64,000 nucleotides of DNA. Origin: Mycobacterium sp. HUMS_12744610 (GTDB lineage: Bacteria > Actinomycetota > Actinomycetes > Mycobacteriales > Mycobacteriaceae). The notes under the pieces were generated by a model. The model saw nothing but the letters and a program-made list of their open reading frames with translations, did not search any database and was not told where the DNA came from. Position numbers and translations under genes: made by a program. Location of the stretch: positions 5,890,001 to 5,954,000 of the forward strand of contig NZ_JBGEDP010000001.1 in NCBI RefSeq assembly GCF_041206865.1, given 5' to 3'. Position 1 is the stretch's first letter. Every line of letters begins with the position of its first letter. This document shows, piece by piece, positions 16,748 to 25,931 of the stretch.

Positions 16748-17572
16748 ATGACGTTCGCGGACACCTACGGGCCGTGGGCGCTCGTCGCGGGCGCGTCGGA
16801 CGGGGTGGGCGCCGCCTTCGCCACGGGACTCGCCGAGCGCGGCGTCAACGTGGTGCTGCTGGCCCGGCGCCAGGACGTGCTGGATGAGGTCGCCGCCGGG
16901 ATAGCGTCCCGCACGTCGGCCCAGACGCGCACCCTGGCAATCGATCTCGCGCAGCCGGGCGCCGCGGCGGCGATCGCCGAGGGCACCGGCGATCTGGAGA
17001 TCGGGTTCCTCGTGTACTGCGCGGGCGCCGACCCCGACTTCAAGCCGTTCCTGGCCGGCCCGCTCGCGGCCGCCGAGGCGATGGTGCAGCGCAACTGCAT
17101 GGTGCCGATGCAGCTGTGCCACCACTTCGCGCCGGCGATGGTCGCGCGCGCCCGCGGCGGGATCGTCATCTTCGGGTCGGGTGCCGGGCTGGCCGGCGGG
17201 CCCAACATGGTCGCCTACGGCGCTTCCAAGGCGTTCGACATGGTCTTCGCCGAGGCGCTGTGGGCCGAACTGCACGACAAGGGCGTCGACGTCCTGGGCC
17301 TGATCCTGGGCAAGACCGACACGCCCGCGCTGCGGCGGCTCGAACACAGCCGCGGCCAGATCGACTCGCCGGACGACGTGCCCCCCGGCGCCGCCGCCGT
17401 GGACGACGTGATCGGGGAGGCATTCGAGAACCTGTCCAACGGCCCCACCTGGATCGTGGGTGAGGACCTTCGCGCGGCGACGCAGATGATGGGATCGCTG
17501 ACGCGCAACCAACTGGTGCGGCTCATGGCGCAGGCCAGCGCCGCGGCGATGGGCGCCGATCGGCCCGAGTAG
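16748..17572 (+). CDS. Short-chain dehydrogenase (ketoacyl reductase-like)
   Basis: A 274-residue SDR. The cofactor loop is AGASDGVG near residue 15, an ARR basic pair at the end of beta-2 suggests NADP(H), and the active-site triad is in IVIFGSG and YGASKAFD. It resembles 17-beta-HSD12/ketoacyl reductase-type SDRs (FVYCAG-like segment LVYCAGADPDF). It immediately follows the NTF2-like gene with no intergenic base, and a stable hairpin follows its stop. Substrate unknown. Confidence 0.85.
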   Translation: MTFADTYGPWALVAGASDGVGAAFATGLAERGVNVVLLARRQDVLDEVAAGIASRTSAQTRTLAIDLAQPGAAAAIAEGTGDLEIGFLVYCAGADPDFKPFLAGPLAAAEAMVQRNCMVPMQLCHHFAPAMVARARGGIVIFGSGAGLAGGPNMVAYGASKAFDMVFAEALWAELHDKGVDVLGLILGKTDTPALRRLEHSRGQIDSPDDVPPGAAAVDDVIGEAFENLSNGPTWIVGEDLRAATQMMGSLTRNQLVRLMAQASAAAMGADRPE

Positions 17573-17589
17573 GGCGCGCACGAACGCGC

Positions 17590-17621
17590 GGGCCGGCCGG
17601 AACCATCCGGGGCGCCGGCCC
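17590..17621 (+). terminator. Stem-loop terminator after SDR operon
   Basis: GGGCCGGC (17590-17597) pairs with GCCGGCCC (17614-17621), and the loop contains a further CGG/CCG pair. It lies 18 bp past the stop. The remaining intergenic DNA to 17818 holds no gene that I can see. Confidence 0.5.
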
Positions 17622-17824
17622 GTCGGAGTTAAGCGTGGGACCAACGCCCGTACGGGGTTTGCCTAAGTTGTGATTTAGCCGAGCCAAACTTCTGGATTCC
17701 CTTGCAGGAAAAGGCGACCCGCCGCCGCTTCGATCACCCGTCGCGTTGCTGAGCACCGACTCGGCGGGTAGGTTAGGTAAGGGTTCGCTACGGTAGCCGC
17801 GCTCGATGAGTTCGAAGGATGACG

Positions 17825-19117
17825 ATGCTGGCCACAGACAGGCCCGCGGCCGCCGGGACCTCACGTTGCGGGCGTCGCACCCTGATCCGCTCGGCGCTGA
17901 TCACGGCGACGTTCATCGCCCCCGCGGTCGTCGTGACCGTGGCCGGCCTGCATCCGGACCCGGTGGCCGCCCTCCTGCTCTTCGGGGCCGCGGTGGTCTC
18001 GGCCAGCTTCCTGCTGGCCTGGGCGGCCGAGGCCGCCCAGGTCGACGTCTCCGGCGGCCTGGCGACGGCGGTGCTCGCTCTGATCGCGGTGCTGCCCGAA
18101 TACGCCGTCGACCTCTACTACGCCTACGTATCGGGCCACAACCCCGAGTACACCCATTACGCCTCGGCCAACATGACGGGGTCCAACCGGCTCTTGATGG
18201 GGTTGGGCTGGCCCGTCGTCGTGCTGATCGGCATCCTCGTGGCGCGCCGGGCCGGCACCGGCAGACCCGGCGGGCTGGCGCTGCAGCCGGCCAACCGCGT
18301 CGAACTCGGCTTCCTGCTGATCGCCGGGGTGTTCGCGTTCGTCATCCCGGCGACTTCGCAGATCCACCTGGCCTCCGGGGTGGCGCTGCTGGCCTGGTTC
18401 GGCTTCTACCTCTACAAAGTCAGCCGCGGCGACGTGGAGGAACCCTCCCTGATCGGGACCGCCGCCGCCCTGGGCGAGCTGCCCGATCGCCGCCGGCGCC
18501 TGGGCGTCGTCTGCCTGTTCGCGACCGCGGGCGCAGTGATCCTGTTGTGCGCTAAACCGTTCGCCGACAACCTGGTCGCCGCCGGCGGCGAACTGGGGAT
18601 CGACCGGTTCCTGCTGGTGCAGTGGCTGGCCCCCTTAGCCTCGGAAGCCCCGGAGTTCATCATCGCGACGATCCTCGCCGCGCGCGGCAAGGGCACGGCC
18701 GCCATCGCCATGCTGATATCGGCCAAGGTCAACCAGTGGTCCCTGCTGATCGGGTCGTTGCCGGTCGCCCACCTGCTCGGCGGCGGCGGGCTCTCGCTGG
18801 CCCTCGACCCGCGACAGGTCGAGGAAATCCTGCTCACCGCAACCCAGACCATGATGGGGGTGGCGCTGCTCATGGGGCTGCGCTTCCACCGGGCCACGGC
18901 ATGGGCGCTGCTGGTGTTGTTCGTCGTCCAGTTCCCGATCGCCTCAACGCACGGGCGGCTGCTGCTGTGCGGCGTCTACACCGCGGTGGCCCTCGCCGGG
19001 CTGGCCGTCAACCGCGGCCAGCTGGCCGCCACCGTCCGGGCGCCGTTCTTCACCAACGCCCTTCGGCACGGCGGTCACCCGCACGACGCGGTGCGCGAAC
19101 CCCGGCTCCCGACGTAG
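17825..19117 (+). CDS. CaCA-type sodium/calcium (cation/proton) exchanger
   Basis: About 430 residues with ten or so membrane segments, arranged as two homologous halves. The alpha-repeat-like segments are AVLPEYAVDLYYAYVSG near residue 95 and PLASEAPEFIIATILAARG near 275, each carrying the acidic residue expected to bind the cation. ATG at 17825 lies six bases from GAAGG; an ATG at 17819 has no spacing. These exchangers move calcium or other divalent ions across the plasma membrane against sodium or protons. It is followed after 24 bp by an SDR gene, so read-through is likely. Confidence 0.83.
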   Translation: MLATDRPAAAGTSRCGRRTLIRSALITATFIAPAVVVTVAGLHPDPVAALLLFGAAVVSASFLLAWAAEAAQVDVSGGLATAVLALIAVLPEYAVDLYYAYVSGHNPEYTHYASANMTGSNRLLMGLGWPVVVLIGILVARRAGTGRPGGLALQPANRVELGFLLIAGVFAFVIPATSQIHLASGVALLAWFGFYLYKVSRGDVEEPSLIGTAAALGELPDRRRRLGVVCLFATAGAVILLCAKPFADNLVAAGGELGIDRFLLVQWLAPLASEAPEFIIATILAARGKGTAAIAMLISAKVNQWSLLIGSLPVAHLLGGGGLSLALDPRQVEEILLTATQTMMGVALLMGLRFHRATAWALLVLFVVQFPIASTHGRLLLCGVYTAVALAGLAVNRGQLAATVRAPFFTNALRHGGHPHDAVREPRLPT

Positions 19118-19141
19118 CGCCCCGGCGTATACGGTCCACGT

Positions 19142-19981
19142 ATGACTCGAGTGTCGGTGATCACAGGCGGCGCGGGTGGCATGGGCCTGCCCACGGCCGC
19201 AGTCGTCGGCCGCGACCACACCGTGGTGCTCTGCGACGTCAGGCAGGACCGCTTGACCGCCGCGGCCGCGACGCTGCAAGAACACGGCGTGACACCCACG
19301 CTCGTGAACTGCGACGTGACCGACCGGCGCGCGGTCGCGGACCTGTTCGACACCGCGAACGGCCTCGGCACCGTCGTCTCGGTCATCCACGCCGCCGGGG
19401 TGAGCCCGAGCATGGGCCCGGCCGACTACGTCATGCGGACCAATGCGCTGGGCACCCTGCACGTCAACGAGGTGTTCCACGCGGTGGCCGGCGAGGGCGC
19501 CGTGATCGTCAACGTGGCGTCGATGGCGGCCCACCTGCTGCCCGCGGAAATGGTTCCGGCGGCGCAGTTTCCGCTGGCGCTGCACGACGCCGAGGCCTTC
19601 CTGGACGCCATGATGGCGGCGTGCGACATCGTGCCCGAGGAGGGGCGATCCGGCATCGCCTACGCGGTGAGCAAGAGCTTCGTGCGGTGGTACAGCCAGT
19701 CGCAGGCGGAACGGTTCAACGCGCGCGGCCTGCGCATCGTCTCGGTGTCCCCGGGGTCCATCGATACCGAGATGGGCAGGCTCGAGGAACAGGCCGGGGC
19801 GGGGGCGATGGTTACCGAGGCCGCGGTCCCGCGGTGGGGCAAACCTGAGGAGATGGCCGAGCTGCTGGCGTTCTGCGCCAGCGACAAAGCGGGTTACCTC
19901 ACCGGCACCGACATCCTCAACGACGGCGGCGTGATCGCCTCGATGACGGAGCGGGCCCGGGTCGCCGCCGCGAACGGCTGA
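19142..19981 (+). CDS. Short-chain dehydrogenase
   Basis: A 279-residue SDR starting MTRVSVITGGAGGMG. Cofactor loop at residues 8-15, CDVTD near 60 for adenine contact, catalytic Ser in VNVASMAAH, and catalytic pair in YAVSKSFVRW. The insert between the Ser and Tyr strands is longer than usual (about 50 residues), a trait of some mycobacterial 3-alpha-HSD-like SDRs. It lies 6 bp before a zinc alcohol dehydrogenase, and the two probably act on the same alcohol/ketone pathway. Confidence 0.85.
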   Translation: MTRVSVITGGAGGMGLPTAAVVGRDHTVVLCDVRQDRLTAAAATLQEHGVTPTLVNCDVTDRRAVADLFDTANGLGTVVSVIHAAGVSPSMGPADYVMRTNALGTLHVNEVFHAVAGEGAVIVNVASMAAHLLPAEMVPAAQFPLALHDAEAFLDAMMAACDIVPEEGRSGIAYAVSKSFVRWYSQSQAERFNARGLRIVSVSPGSIDTEMGRLEEQAGAGAMVTEAAVPRWGKPEEMAELLAFCASDKAGYLTGTDILNDGGVIASMTERARVAAANG

Positions 19982-19987
19982 CCAGCG

Positions 19988-21133
19988 ATGCGAAGCCGCG
20001 CGGCCATCCTCTACGAGTACGGGCGCCCGTGGTCGGTCGAGGAGTTCGAGCTCGACCCGCCGCGCGCCGGCGAGGTGCTGTTGAAGCTTGCCGCCACCGG
20101 CCTGTGCCACTCCGACGAGCACATCCGGCAGGGCAAGCTCGCGCCGCCCGCCGACCTGGGACCGCCCGCCATGTCGCCGACCATCGGCGGGCACGAGGGT
20201 TCCGGCGTGGTACTCGAAGTGGGTTCGGGCGTCACGGGTTTCGCGCCCGGGGACCACGTGGTGACGTCCTTCCTCGCGGTGTGCGGGCAGTGCCGGTGGT
20301 GCGCCTCGGGCATGGAATACCTGTGCGACAAGGGATCCGGGACGCTGATCCCCGGCATGCCGACCGATGGCACCTTCCGCCACCACACCGCCGACGGCCG
20401 GGACCTCGGCCACGTCTCCAAGATCGGTGCGTTCGCCGAACACACCGTGGTGGCGGCGGATTCGCTCGTCAAGATCGATCGGGACGTCCCGCTGGTGCCC
20501 GCCGCGCTGCTGGCCTGCGCGGTGCCGACGGGATACGGCTCGGCGGCCCGGCGCGCGGGCGTGCGCGGCGGCGACACCGCGGTCGTGATCGGTGCCGGCG
20601 GCATCGGCACCGCGGCCATCCAGGGCGCCCGCATCAACGGTGCCGCCCGCATCGTCGCGGTCGACGTCAACGAATTCAAACGCGCGTCCGCGCCGCGCTT
20701 CGGGGCCACCCACACCGCGGCGACGGCGGCCGAGGCGCTCGAGTTGGTGCGCGACCTGACCCGCGGCGTGATGGCCGACGCGGTCGTCGTGTCCCCCGCG
20801 ATGATCGGCGAGGCCGACGTGAGCGCGGCGCTGGCGCTCACCCGCAAGGGCGGCACCTGCGTGCTCACCGGCCTGCCGGCGCCGGCGCTGCGCTCGGTGC
20901 CGATGGCGTTGCAGGACTTCATCCTGATGAACAAGACGCTGTGCGGCACCGTGTTCGGGTCCTGCAACCCCAAGAGCGACATCGGACTGCTGGCCACGCT
21001 CTACGAATCCGGGCGCCTACTCCTCGACGAGATGATCACCAGGCGCTACGCCCTCGACGACATCAACGACGCCTACGCCGACCTGACCTCAGGCCAATTG
21101 ATTCGCGGTGTCATCGACTTCGGCGCGGACTGA
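19988..21133 (+). CDS. Zinc-dependent alcohol dehydrogenase (NDMA-dependent type)
   Basis: A 381-residue class III-like medium-chain dehydrogenase. The catalytic zinc ligands are Cys in GLCHSDEH and His in GGHEGSG; the structural zinc site is CGQCRWCASGMEYLC. The NAD-binding loop is GAGGIGTAAIQGA. The sequence resembles the actinobacterial NDMA-dependent/mycothiol-group dehydrogenases that hold their nicotinamide tightly. Its 3' end overlaps the convergent monooxygenase gene by 45 bp (21089-21133). Confidence 0.86.
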   Translation: MRSRAAILYEYGRPWSVEEFELDPPRAGEVLLKLAATGLCHSDEHIRQGKLAPPADLGPPAMSPTIGGHEGSGVVLEVGSGVTGFAPGDHVVTSFLAVCGQCRWCASGMEYLCDKGSGTLIPGMPTDGTFRHHTADGRDLGHVSKIGAFAEHTVVAADSLVKIDRDVPLVPAALLACAVPTGYGSAARRAGVRGGDTAVVIGAGGIGTAAIQGARINGAARIVAVDVNEFKRASAPRFGATHTAATAAEALELVRDLTRGVMADAVVVSPAMIGEADVSAALALTRKGGTCVLTGLPAPALRSVPMALQDFILMNKTLCGTVFGSCNPKSDIGLLATLYESGRLLLDEMITRRYALDDINDAYADLTSGQLIRGVIDFGAD

Positions 21134-22666
21134 TCCGCGTCCACGCGCCTTGCGGTGTACCCAGTCGCGCGGCCGCAGCCGCCAGGTCCGGCGGGCGTAC
21201 TCCAGCTCGGTGTAGGGCCATTGGGTGACGATGCGGCCCGTCGGCGAGCGAAAGTAGCTGTCGCACTGCGTCCAGATGGTGCGCTCGAGGGCCGTGGAAA
21301 GCTCGTCGTTGTACCGGTTTTCGGCCTCGGGGCGTACGTCGAGCCAGCCGCCGCGGCGCGCCACCCGGCTCACCGCGCCGGCCACCAGCCGCGCCCCCGC
21401 CTCCAGGATGTAGACGATCGAGTTGCCGCCCTGGTTGGTGTTGGGGCCGTACAGCATGAAGAAGTTCGGGAACCCGCTGACCGCCACGCCGAGGTAGGCG
21501 CTGGGGTCCTCGCCCCACCGCTCGTGCAGGCTTTCGCCGCCGCGGCCGATCACTTCGATGCCGCTGAGATAGTGGCTGGTCTGGAATCCGGTGGCGCACA
21601 CGATCGCGTCGACGTCGACCACGTCGCCGCCGGCCGTCACGATCGACGTCTCGGTGACCCGCGCGATCGGGTCGGTCACCAGATCGACGTGCTCGCGCTG
21701 CAGCGCCAGGTAGTAGTCGGCGCCCAGCAGCACCCGCTTGCAGCGGAACGGGTAGTCCGGCGTGAGCGCGCGGCGCAACCGTTCGTCGGGCACGGTGCGT
21801 TCCAGAAAGGATGCCGCGATCTGTGCGCGGCCGGCGGCCGTCGGATCGTCGAGTGCGTTGCCGGTGAAGTCGTGGAACTGCTTCCAGACCCGCCACCGTT
21901 CCCGCCGGGTGGCCCAGGGGTGGCGGCGGAACCGGGCCAGTTCGCCGGCGGTGAACGGACGGTCGTCCTTGGGCACCATCCACGGGGGCGTGCGCTGGAA
22001 CACGGTGACACGCCCGGCGATTCGCGCCAGTTCCGGGACGGCCTGCACCGCGCTGGCGCCGGTGCCGATCACCGCGACCCGGCTGCCGGTCAGGTCGACG
22101 TCGCGGTCCCAGGCGGAGGTGTGCATCAGGTGGCCGCGGTAGCCGGCCAGGCCCTCGATGTCGGGCAACCTGGAGGCGCCGAACAGGCCGGCGGCGCTGA
22201 CCACGACGTCGGCCACCAGCGTGGTGGTCTCGCCGTCGGCGTGCTGCAGTTGTAATTCCCACTGCCCGGTATCCTCGCGCCAGCGTGCACGCCGCACCCG
22301 GGTCCGCAGCATCAGGTGCCGGCGCAGGTCGAAGTCGTCGGCCACCGATTCCAGATACGCCAGGATCTCGGGTTGCCGGGCATACGTGCGGCTCCAGTTC
22401 GGGTTCGGCGCGAAGGAGAACGAGTAGAGGTGGCTCTGCACGTCGCACGCTGCGCCGGGGTAGGTGTTGCGCCGCCAGGTGCCGCCCACCCCGTCGTCCC
22501 CGTCGATGATCACCAGGTCGTCGATGCCCTTGCGGCGCAGCGCCACCGCCGCGCCGAGGCCTCCGAAGCCCGCGCCGATGATCGCGACCCGCGGCGCGCG
22601 CCTGCGCCGGGTCGCGGCCCGCACCCGCCCGACGGCGTAGCGCCGGCGGGCGCGCTGGCTCGTCAT
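21089..22666 (-). CDS. Flavin-containing (Baeyer-Villiger type) monooxygenase
   Basis: A 525-residue FAD/NADPH monooxygenase. FAD loop GAGFGGLG near residue 30, then the fingerprint YRGHLMHTSAW near residue 175, a variant of FxGxxxHxxxW, and NADPH loop GTGASAVQ just after. CATGFQTSHYL closes the pattern. Such enzymes insert oxygen beside a ketone to give an ester or lactone. ATG at 22666 overlaps the stop of a second monooxygenase (22663-22666), so the pair is co-translated. Confidence 0.88.
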   Translation of the reverse strand: MTSQRARRRYAVGRVRAATRRRRAPRVAIIGAGFGGLGAAVALRRKGIDDLVIIDGDDGVGGTWRRNTYPGAACDVQSHLYSFSFAPNPNWSRTYARQPEILAYLESVADDFDLRRHLMLRTRVRRARWREDTGQWELQLQHADGETTTLVADVVVSAAGLFGASRLPDIEGLAGYRGHLMHTSAWDRDVDLTGSRVAVIGTGASAVQAVPELARIAGRVTVFQRTPPWMVPKDDRPFTAGELARFRRHPWATRRERWRVWKQFHDFTGNALDDPTAAGRAQIAASFLERTVPDERLRRALTPDYPFRCKRVLLGADYYLALQREHVDLVTDPIARVTETSIVTAGGDVVDVDAIVCATGFQTSHYLSGIEVIGRGGESLHERWGEDPSAYLGVAVSGFPNFFMLYGPNTNQGGNSIVYILEAGARLVAGAVSRVARRGGWLDVRPEAENRYNDELSTALERTIWTQCDSYFRSPTGRIVTQWPYTELEYARRTWRLRPRDWVHRKARGRGSVRAEVDDTANQLA

Positions 22667-24492
22667 GGGCCGGCCGCGGCGCCGCGGAGCAGAAGCCCCT
22701 CCATCTCTTCCCGGTCCCGCCACGCCGCAAGGATGTCGGCGTACTCGGTGGGCCCGCCGAAGAAGAAGCTGCCCTGCCGGGTCTTGGCGTCGGCCTTGCC
22801 TTCCCGGTTGTAGTAGCCGGGGGTGCAGGTCGCGGCGCGTTCGGCGGTGGTGGCCGAGCGGACCACGACGGTGTCGACCCAGGCGGCTTCCGCGTCCGGT
22901 GACGCCTCGACCTCGGTGACGCCGTGGCGCAGCGCCCACGCGATGATCCACGCGGCGTGGGTGGCCTGCACGTCGAGAAGATACGGGAAGTTCACGGTCA
23001 GCCCGGCCTGGGCGATGCTTTCGATGAAGCAGTTCGGAAAACCGTTGGCGCACAGGCCTTGGAAGGTGCGCACGCCGTCGCGCCACCGCTGCGTGAGCGT
23101 CACCCCGTCGCGGCCGACCAACTCGAACCCGGTGCGGCGGCAGTAGTCCGTGCCGACCTCGAAACCCGTGGCGAAGATGAGGCAGTCGAGTTCGTAGGTC
23201 ACGTCATCGACGACGACCCCGGCCTCGGTGATGCGCTGCACCCCGCGACCGTGGGTGTCGACCAGGGTGACGTTGTCGCGGTTGAAGGTCTGCAGGTACT
23301 CGTCGTGGAAGCAGGGGCGCTTGCAGAAGTAGCCGTACCACGGCTTGAGCGCCTCGGCGGTCGCGCGGTCGGCGACGATCTTGTCGACCCGCGCCCGGAT
23401 CTCCTCCATCTTGGCGAAGTCCGCCAGCTCGATGTCGCGGCCGCGCTGCTCGGGATCGGCCGATGCGACGCCGTCGCCGTCGTGGCGCATCACCGGGAGC
23501 TTGCGGGTGATGCTCGTCCACGCGTCGGCGACGAGGTCCTCGGCGGCCTGCCCACCGGCGGTGAGGATCTGGAAGTTCTCGATGCGCTCGCGCTGCCAGC
23601 CCGGCCGCAGCGTGTCGGCCCACCCGGGCTCGGTGGCGCGGTTGGCCCGCACGTCCACCGACGAGGGCGTGCGCTGGAAGACGTAGAGCCGCTGCGCCGC
23701 CGCGGCCAGGTGCGGCACGCACTGGACCGCCGTCGCGCCGGTGCCGATGATGCCGACGCGCTTGCCGGCCAGGTTCTCCAGCCGCTCCCCGGTGTAGCCG
23801 TAGTCCCACCGGCTGGTGTGGAAGGCGTGGCCACGGAAGCTGCCGAGGCCCTCGATGCCGGGCAGTTTGGGCTTGGCCTGGTAACCGTTGGCCATCGAGA
23901 CGAACCTGGCCCGCATCTCGTCGCCGTGGTTGGTGCGGATAATCCAGCGGGAAGTCGTTTCTTCCCAGCAGATTTCGTGCACGTCGGTCTGTAGGCATGC
24001 GTCGCGGTAGAGGTCGTAGTGCCGCGCGATGCGCTGGCAGTGCGCGAAGATCTCGGCACCCGTGGCGTATTTCTGCGTGGGAATGTAGCCGAGTTCCTCG
24101 AGTAACGGTATGTAGACGTAGGATTCGACGTCGCAGGCGATCCCCGGATACCGGTTCCAGTACCAGGTGCCGCCGACGTCGGCCGCCCGGTCGATCAGCC
24201 GCACGCTGTCCACGCCCGACTGCCGCAGTCGCGCTCCGGTGAGCAACCCCCCGAAGCCGGCGCCGATGATCGCCACGTCGACCTCGTCGGTGAGCGGGTC
24301 GCGGGTGAACGTCCCGTCCGCCCAGGGGTCCTCGGCGAACCCGGCGAAGGCGCCCGCCGTCTCCACGTACTGGGCGATCCCTTCGGGCCGCAGCCGGCGG
24401 GCCCGCTCCTCGGCGTATTTGGCGCGCAGCGCCTCGACGTCGAATGCCAGGCCGGTGGTCTCGGTCAAGGTCTCGGGCTCCTGTTCCGCCAC
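22663..24492 (-). CDS. Baeyer-Villiger monooxygenase (cyclohexanone monooxygenase-like)
   Basis: A 609-residue enzyme with about 75 residues before the FAD loop GAGFGGLL, as in cyclohexanone- and steroid-type BVMOs. The fingerprint FRGHAFHTSRW matches FxGxxxHxxxW exactly; NADPH loop GTGATAVQ follows. NRYPGIACDVESYVY and FATGFEVGTDY are further family blocks. It is the first gene after a TetR gene on the same strand, with an ATCAA/TTGAT palindrome in the 25 bp between. The substrate ketone is unknown. Confidence 0.9.
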   Translation of the reverse strand: MAEQEPETLTETTGLAFDVEALRAKYAEERARRLRPEGIAQYVETAGAFAGFAEDPWADGTFTRDPLTDEVDVAIIGAGFGGLLTGARLRQSGVDSVRLIDRAADVGGTWYWNRYPGIACDVESYVYIPLLEELGYIPTQKYATGAEIFAHCQRIARHYDLYRDACLQTDVHEICWEETTSRWIIRTNHGDEMRARFVSMANGYQAKPKLPGIEGLGSFRGHAFHTSRWDYGYTGERLENLAGKRVGIIGTGATAVQCVPHLAAAAQRLYVFQRTPSSVDVRANRATEPGWADTLRPGWQRERIENFQILTAGGQAAEDLVADAWTSITRKLPVMRHDGDGVASADPEQRGRDIELADFAKMEEIRARVDKIVADRATAEALKPWYGYFCKRPCFHDEYLQTFNRDNVTLVDTHGRGVQRITEAGVVVDDVTYELDCLIFATGFEVGTDYCRRTGFELVGRDGVTLTQRWRDGVRTFQGLCANGFPNCFIESIAQAGLTVNFPYLLDVQATHAAWIIAWALRHGVTEVEASPDAEAAWVDTVVVRSATTAERAATCTPGYYNREGKADAKTRQGSFFFGGPTEYADILAAWRDREEMEGLLLRGAAAGP

Positions 24493-24504
24493 CCCGACTA
24501 TATA

Positions 24505-24518
24505 ATCAATCGTTTGAT
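24505..24518. promoter_or_regulatory. Candidate TetR operator upstream of BVMO pair
   Basis: ATCAA (24505-24509) and TTGAT (24514-24518) flank TCGT. The site is AT-rich against a very GC-rich background, touches the TetR stop codon and lies 13 bp from the BVMO start. Confidence 0.5.
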
Positions 24519-25147
24519 CATATCAAGGGTGCGTCGCCGAGCAGCGTGCCCCCGACCATCCGCTTGGCCGCCGCCAGCGCCGCGTGGTAGTCCTCCGGCG
24601 ACAGGGTGGCCGCCAGTTCGGTCAAGCCGTAGACCAGCGAGTAGACGGCTTCGACCGCGCCGTGCGGATTCACCCATCCGGCCAGCTCACCCCGCTGGTG
24701 GCCATCGGCGACGACGGTCTCGATGATCTCGCGCAAGGCGTGGAAGCCGGTGTCGTGCGGGGCCCGGTAGCCCGGCGCGGCGGCGCCCTCGGCCCGGATC
24801 GCCCACTCGAAGGCGGCCAGGTCGGGATACTCGCGCATCAGCCGGCCCGACTCCTCGAGCAGCGCCTCGATTCGGTCGACGACGTCGCCGGGCCCGGCGG
24901 AGGCCGCCCGCAACCGCGGCAGCGCCACCTCGGTCCGCTCCGCGACGGCGGCCTCGATGAGCTCGGACTTGGTCGGGAAGTAGTTATAGAGGCTGGCGCT
25001 GGTCACCCGCGCGGTGCGGGCGATCTGGCGGATCGTCGCCCGCGAGTAGCCGACCTCGGCCACGCAGCGCATGGTCGCGGCGATGATCCGCCGCCGGGTC
25101 TCCTCGCCGCTGGAGCCGACCGGGCGACCCAGTCGCGTCTTGGTCAT
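24518..25147 (-). CDS. TetR family regulator of the BVMO pair
   Basis: A 209-residue regulator starting MTKTRLGRPVGSSGEE at 25147. The helix-turn-helix reads IRQIARTARVTSASLYNYFPTKSELIEAA. About two thirds of the DNA-binding domain is identical to the divergent TetR at 25227-25931, and the ligand domains share the LMREYPDLAAFE block, so the two are recent paralogues. The frame runs upstream to 25372 but that part lies inside the other TetR. It likely controls the two monooxygenases immediately downstream. Confidence 0.88.
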   Translation of the reverse strand: MTKTRLGRPVGSSGEETRRRIIAATMRCVAEVGYSRATIRQIARTARVTSASLYNYFPTKSELIEAAVAERTEVALPRLRAASAGPGDVVDRIEALLEESGRLMREYPDLAAFEWAIRAEGAAAPGYRAPHDTGFHALREIIETVVADGHQRGELAGWVNPHGAVEAVYSLVYGLTELAATLSPEDYHAALAAAKRMVGGTLLGDAPLI

Positions 25148-25206
25148 CGTGGTGTTCCTCCTGCCGACGCACGGTCCGTCGGGCGCGGCGTCGGCACGGC
25201 CGAATA

Positions 25207-25220
25207 CGATCGGATGATCG
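25207..25220. promoter_or_regulatory. Candidate TetR operator between paralogous TetR genes
   Basis: CGATC (25207-25211) and GATCG (25216-25220) flank GGAT. The 5-4-5 architecture equals that of the 24505-24518 site, consistent with recognition by one or both paralogues. Confidence 0.4.
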
Positions 25221-25226
25221 ATTAGT

Positions 25227-25931
25227 GTGGCACGGGCGCGGAGGTGCGCGGTGGGAGTTCGGCCGCCCAACGGACGGGCGTCACGCGGCATGGCCGGCAC
25301 CGCGGCCCGGCCGGGCCGCCCGGTGGGCGCCGACGGTGCCCAGACCCGCGCGCGAATCCTGGGCGCAGCCATGCGCTGCGTGGCCGAGGTCGGCTACTCG
25401 CGGGCGACGATCCGCCAGATCGCGCGGACCGCCGAGATGACCAGCGGCAGCCTGTATCACTACTTTTCCAACAAGTCCGAGTTGCTCGACGCGGCCGCGC
25501 GCGAGATCCAGGAGATCGCCGTGCCCCGGCTGCGGGCCGCCGCCGCGCAAGCCGACGACGTCGTCGGGCGCCTCGAGGCCGTGCTGGAGGAGTCGGATCG
25601 GCTGATGCGCGAGTATCCGGACCTCGCCGCGTTCGAGCGGGCGATCCGCGCCGAGACCGCCGTCGCCGGGGCCGCGCGGCCGCCGCACGCGGGACTGCAG
25701 GCCCTGCGCGCCGTCATCGGCGAAATCATCGAGGACGCCCGGGCCCGGGGATCGCTGCCCGCCGACACCGATCCGGGCGCCGCGGTGGACGCCCTCTACG
25801 CCCTGACGCGGGGTCTGACGGAGCGGGCGGCCAGCCTGGCCCCCGCGCCCTACGCCGCCACGCTGGCCGCGGCCAAAGGGCTGATCCGGGGGACGTTGTT
25901 CGCGCGCGGGCCCGGCGGTTCCCGGCGTTGA
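25227..25931 (+). CDS. TetR family regulator, paralogue of the 24518-25147 TetR
   Basis: Up to 234 residues from GTG at 25227; ATG at 25290 (MAGTAARPGRPVG) gives about 213 residues and aligns better with the paralogue. DNA-binding helix region IRQIARTAEMTSGSLYHYFSNKSELLDAA. The C-terminal domain shares LMREYPDLAAFE and LYALTRGLTERAA-type blocks with the divergent copy. Its stop overlaps the TTG start of a luciferase-like pseudogene, so its original target may have decayed. Confidence 0.87.
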   Translation: MARARRCAVGVRPPNGRASRGMAGTAARPGRPVGADGAQTRARILGAAMRCVAEVGYSRATIRQIARTAEMTSGSLYHYFSNKSELLDAAAREIQEIAVPRLRAAAAQADDVVGRLEAVLEESDRLMREYPDLAAFERAIRAETAVAGAARPPHAGLQALRAVIGEIIEDARARGSLPADTDPGAAVDALYALTRGLTERAASLAPAPYAATLAAAKGLIRGTLFARGPGGSRR

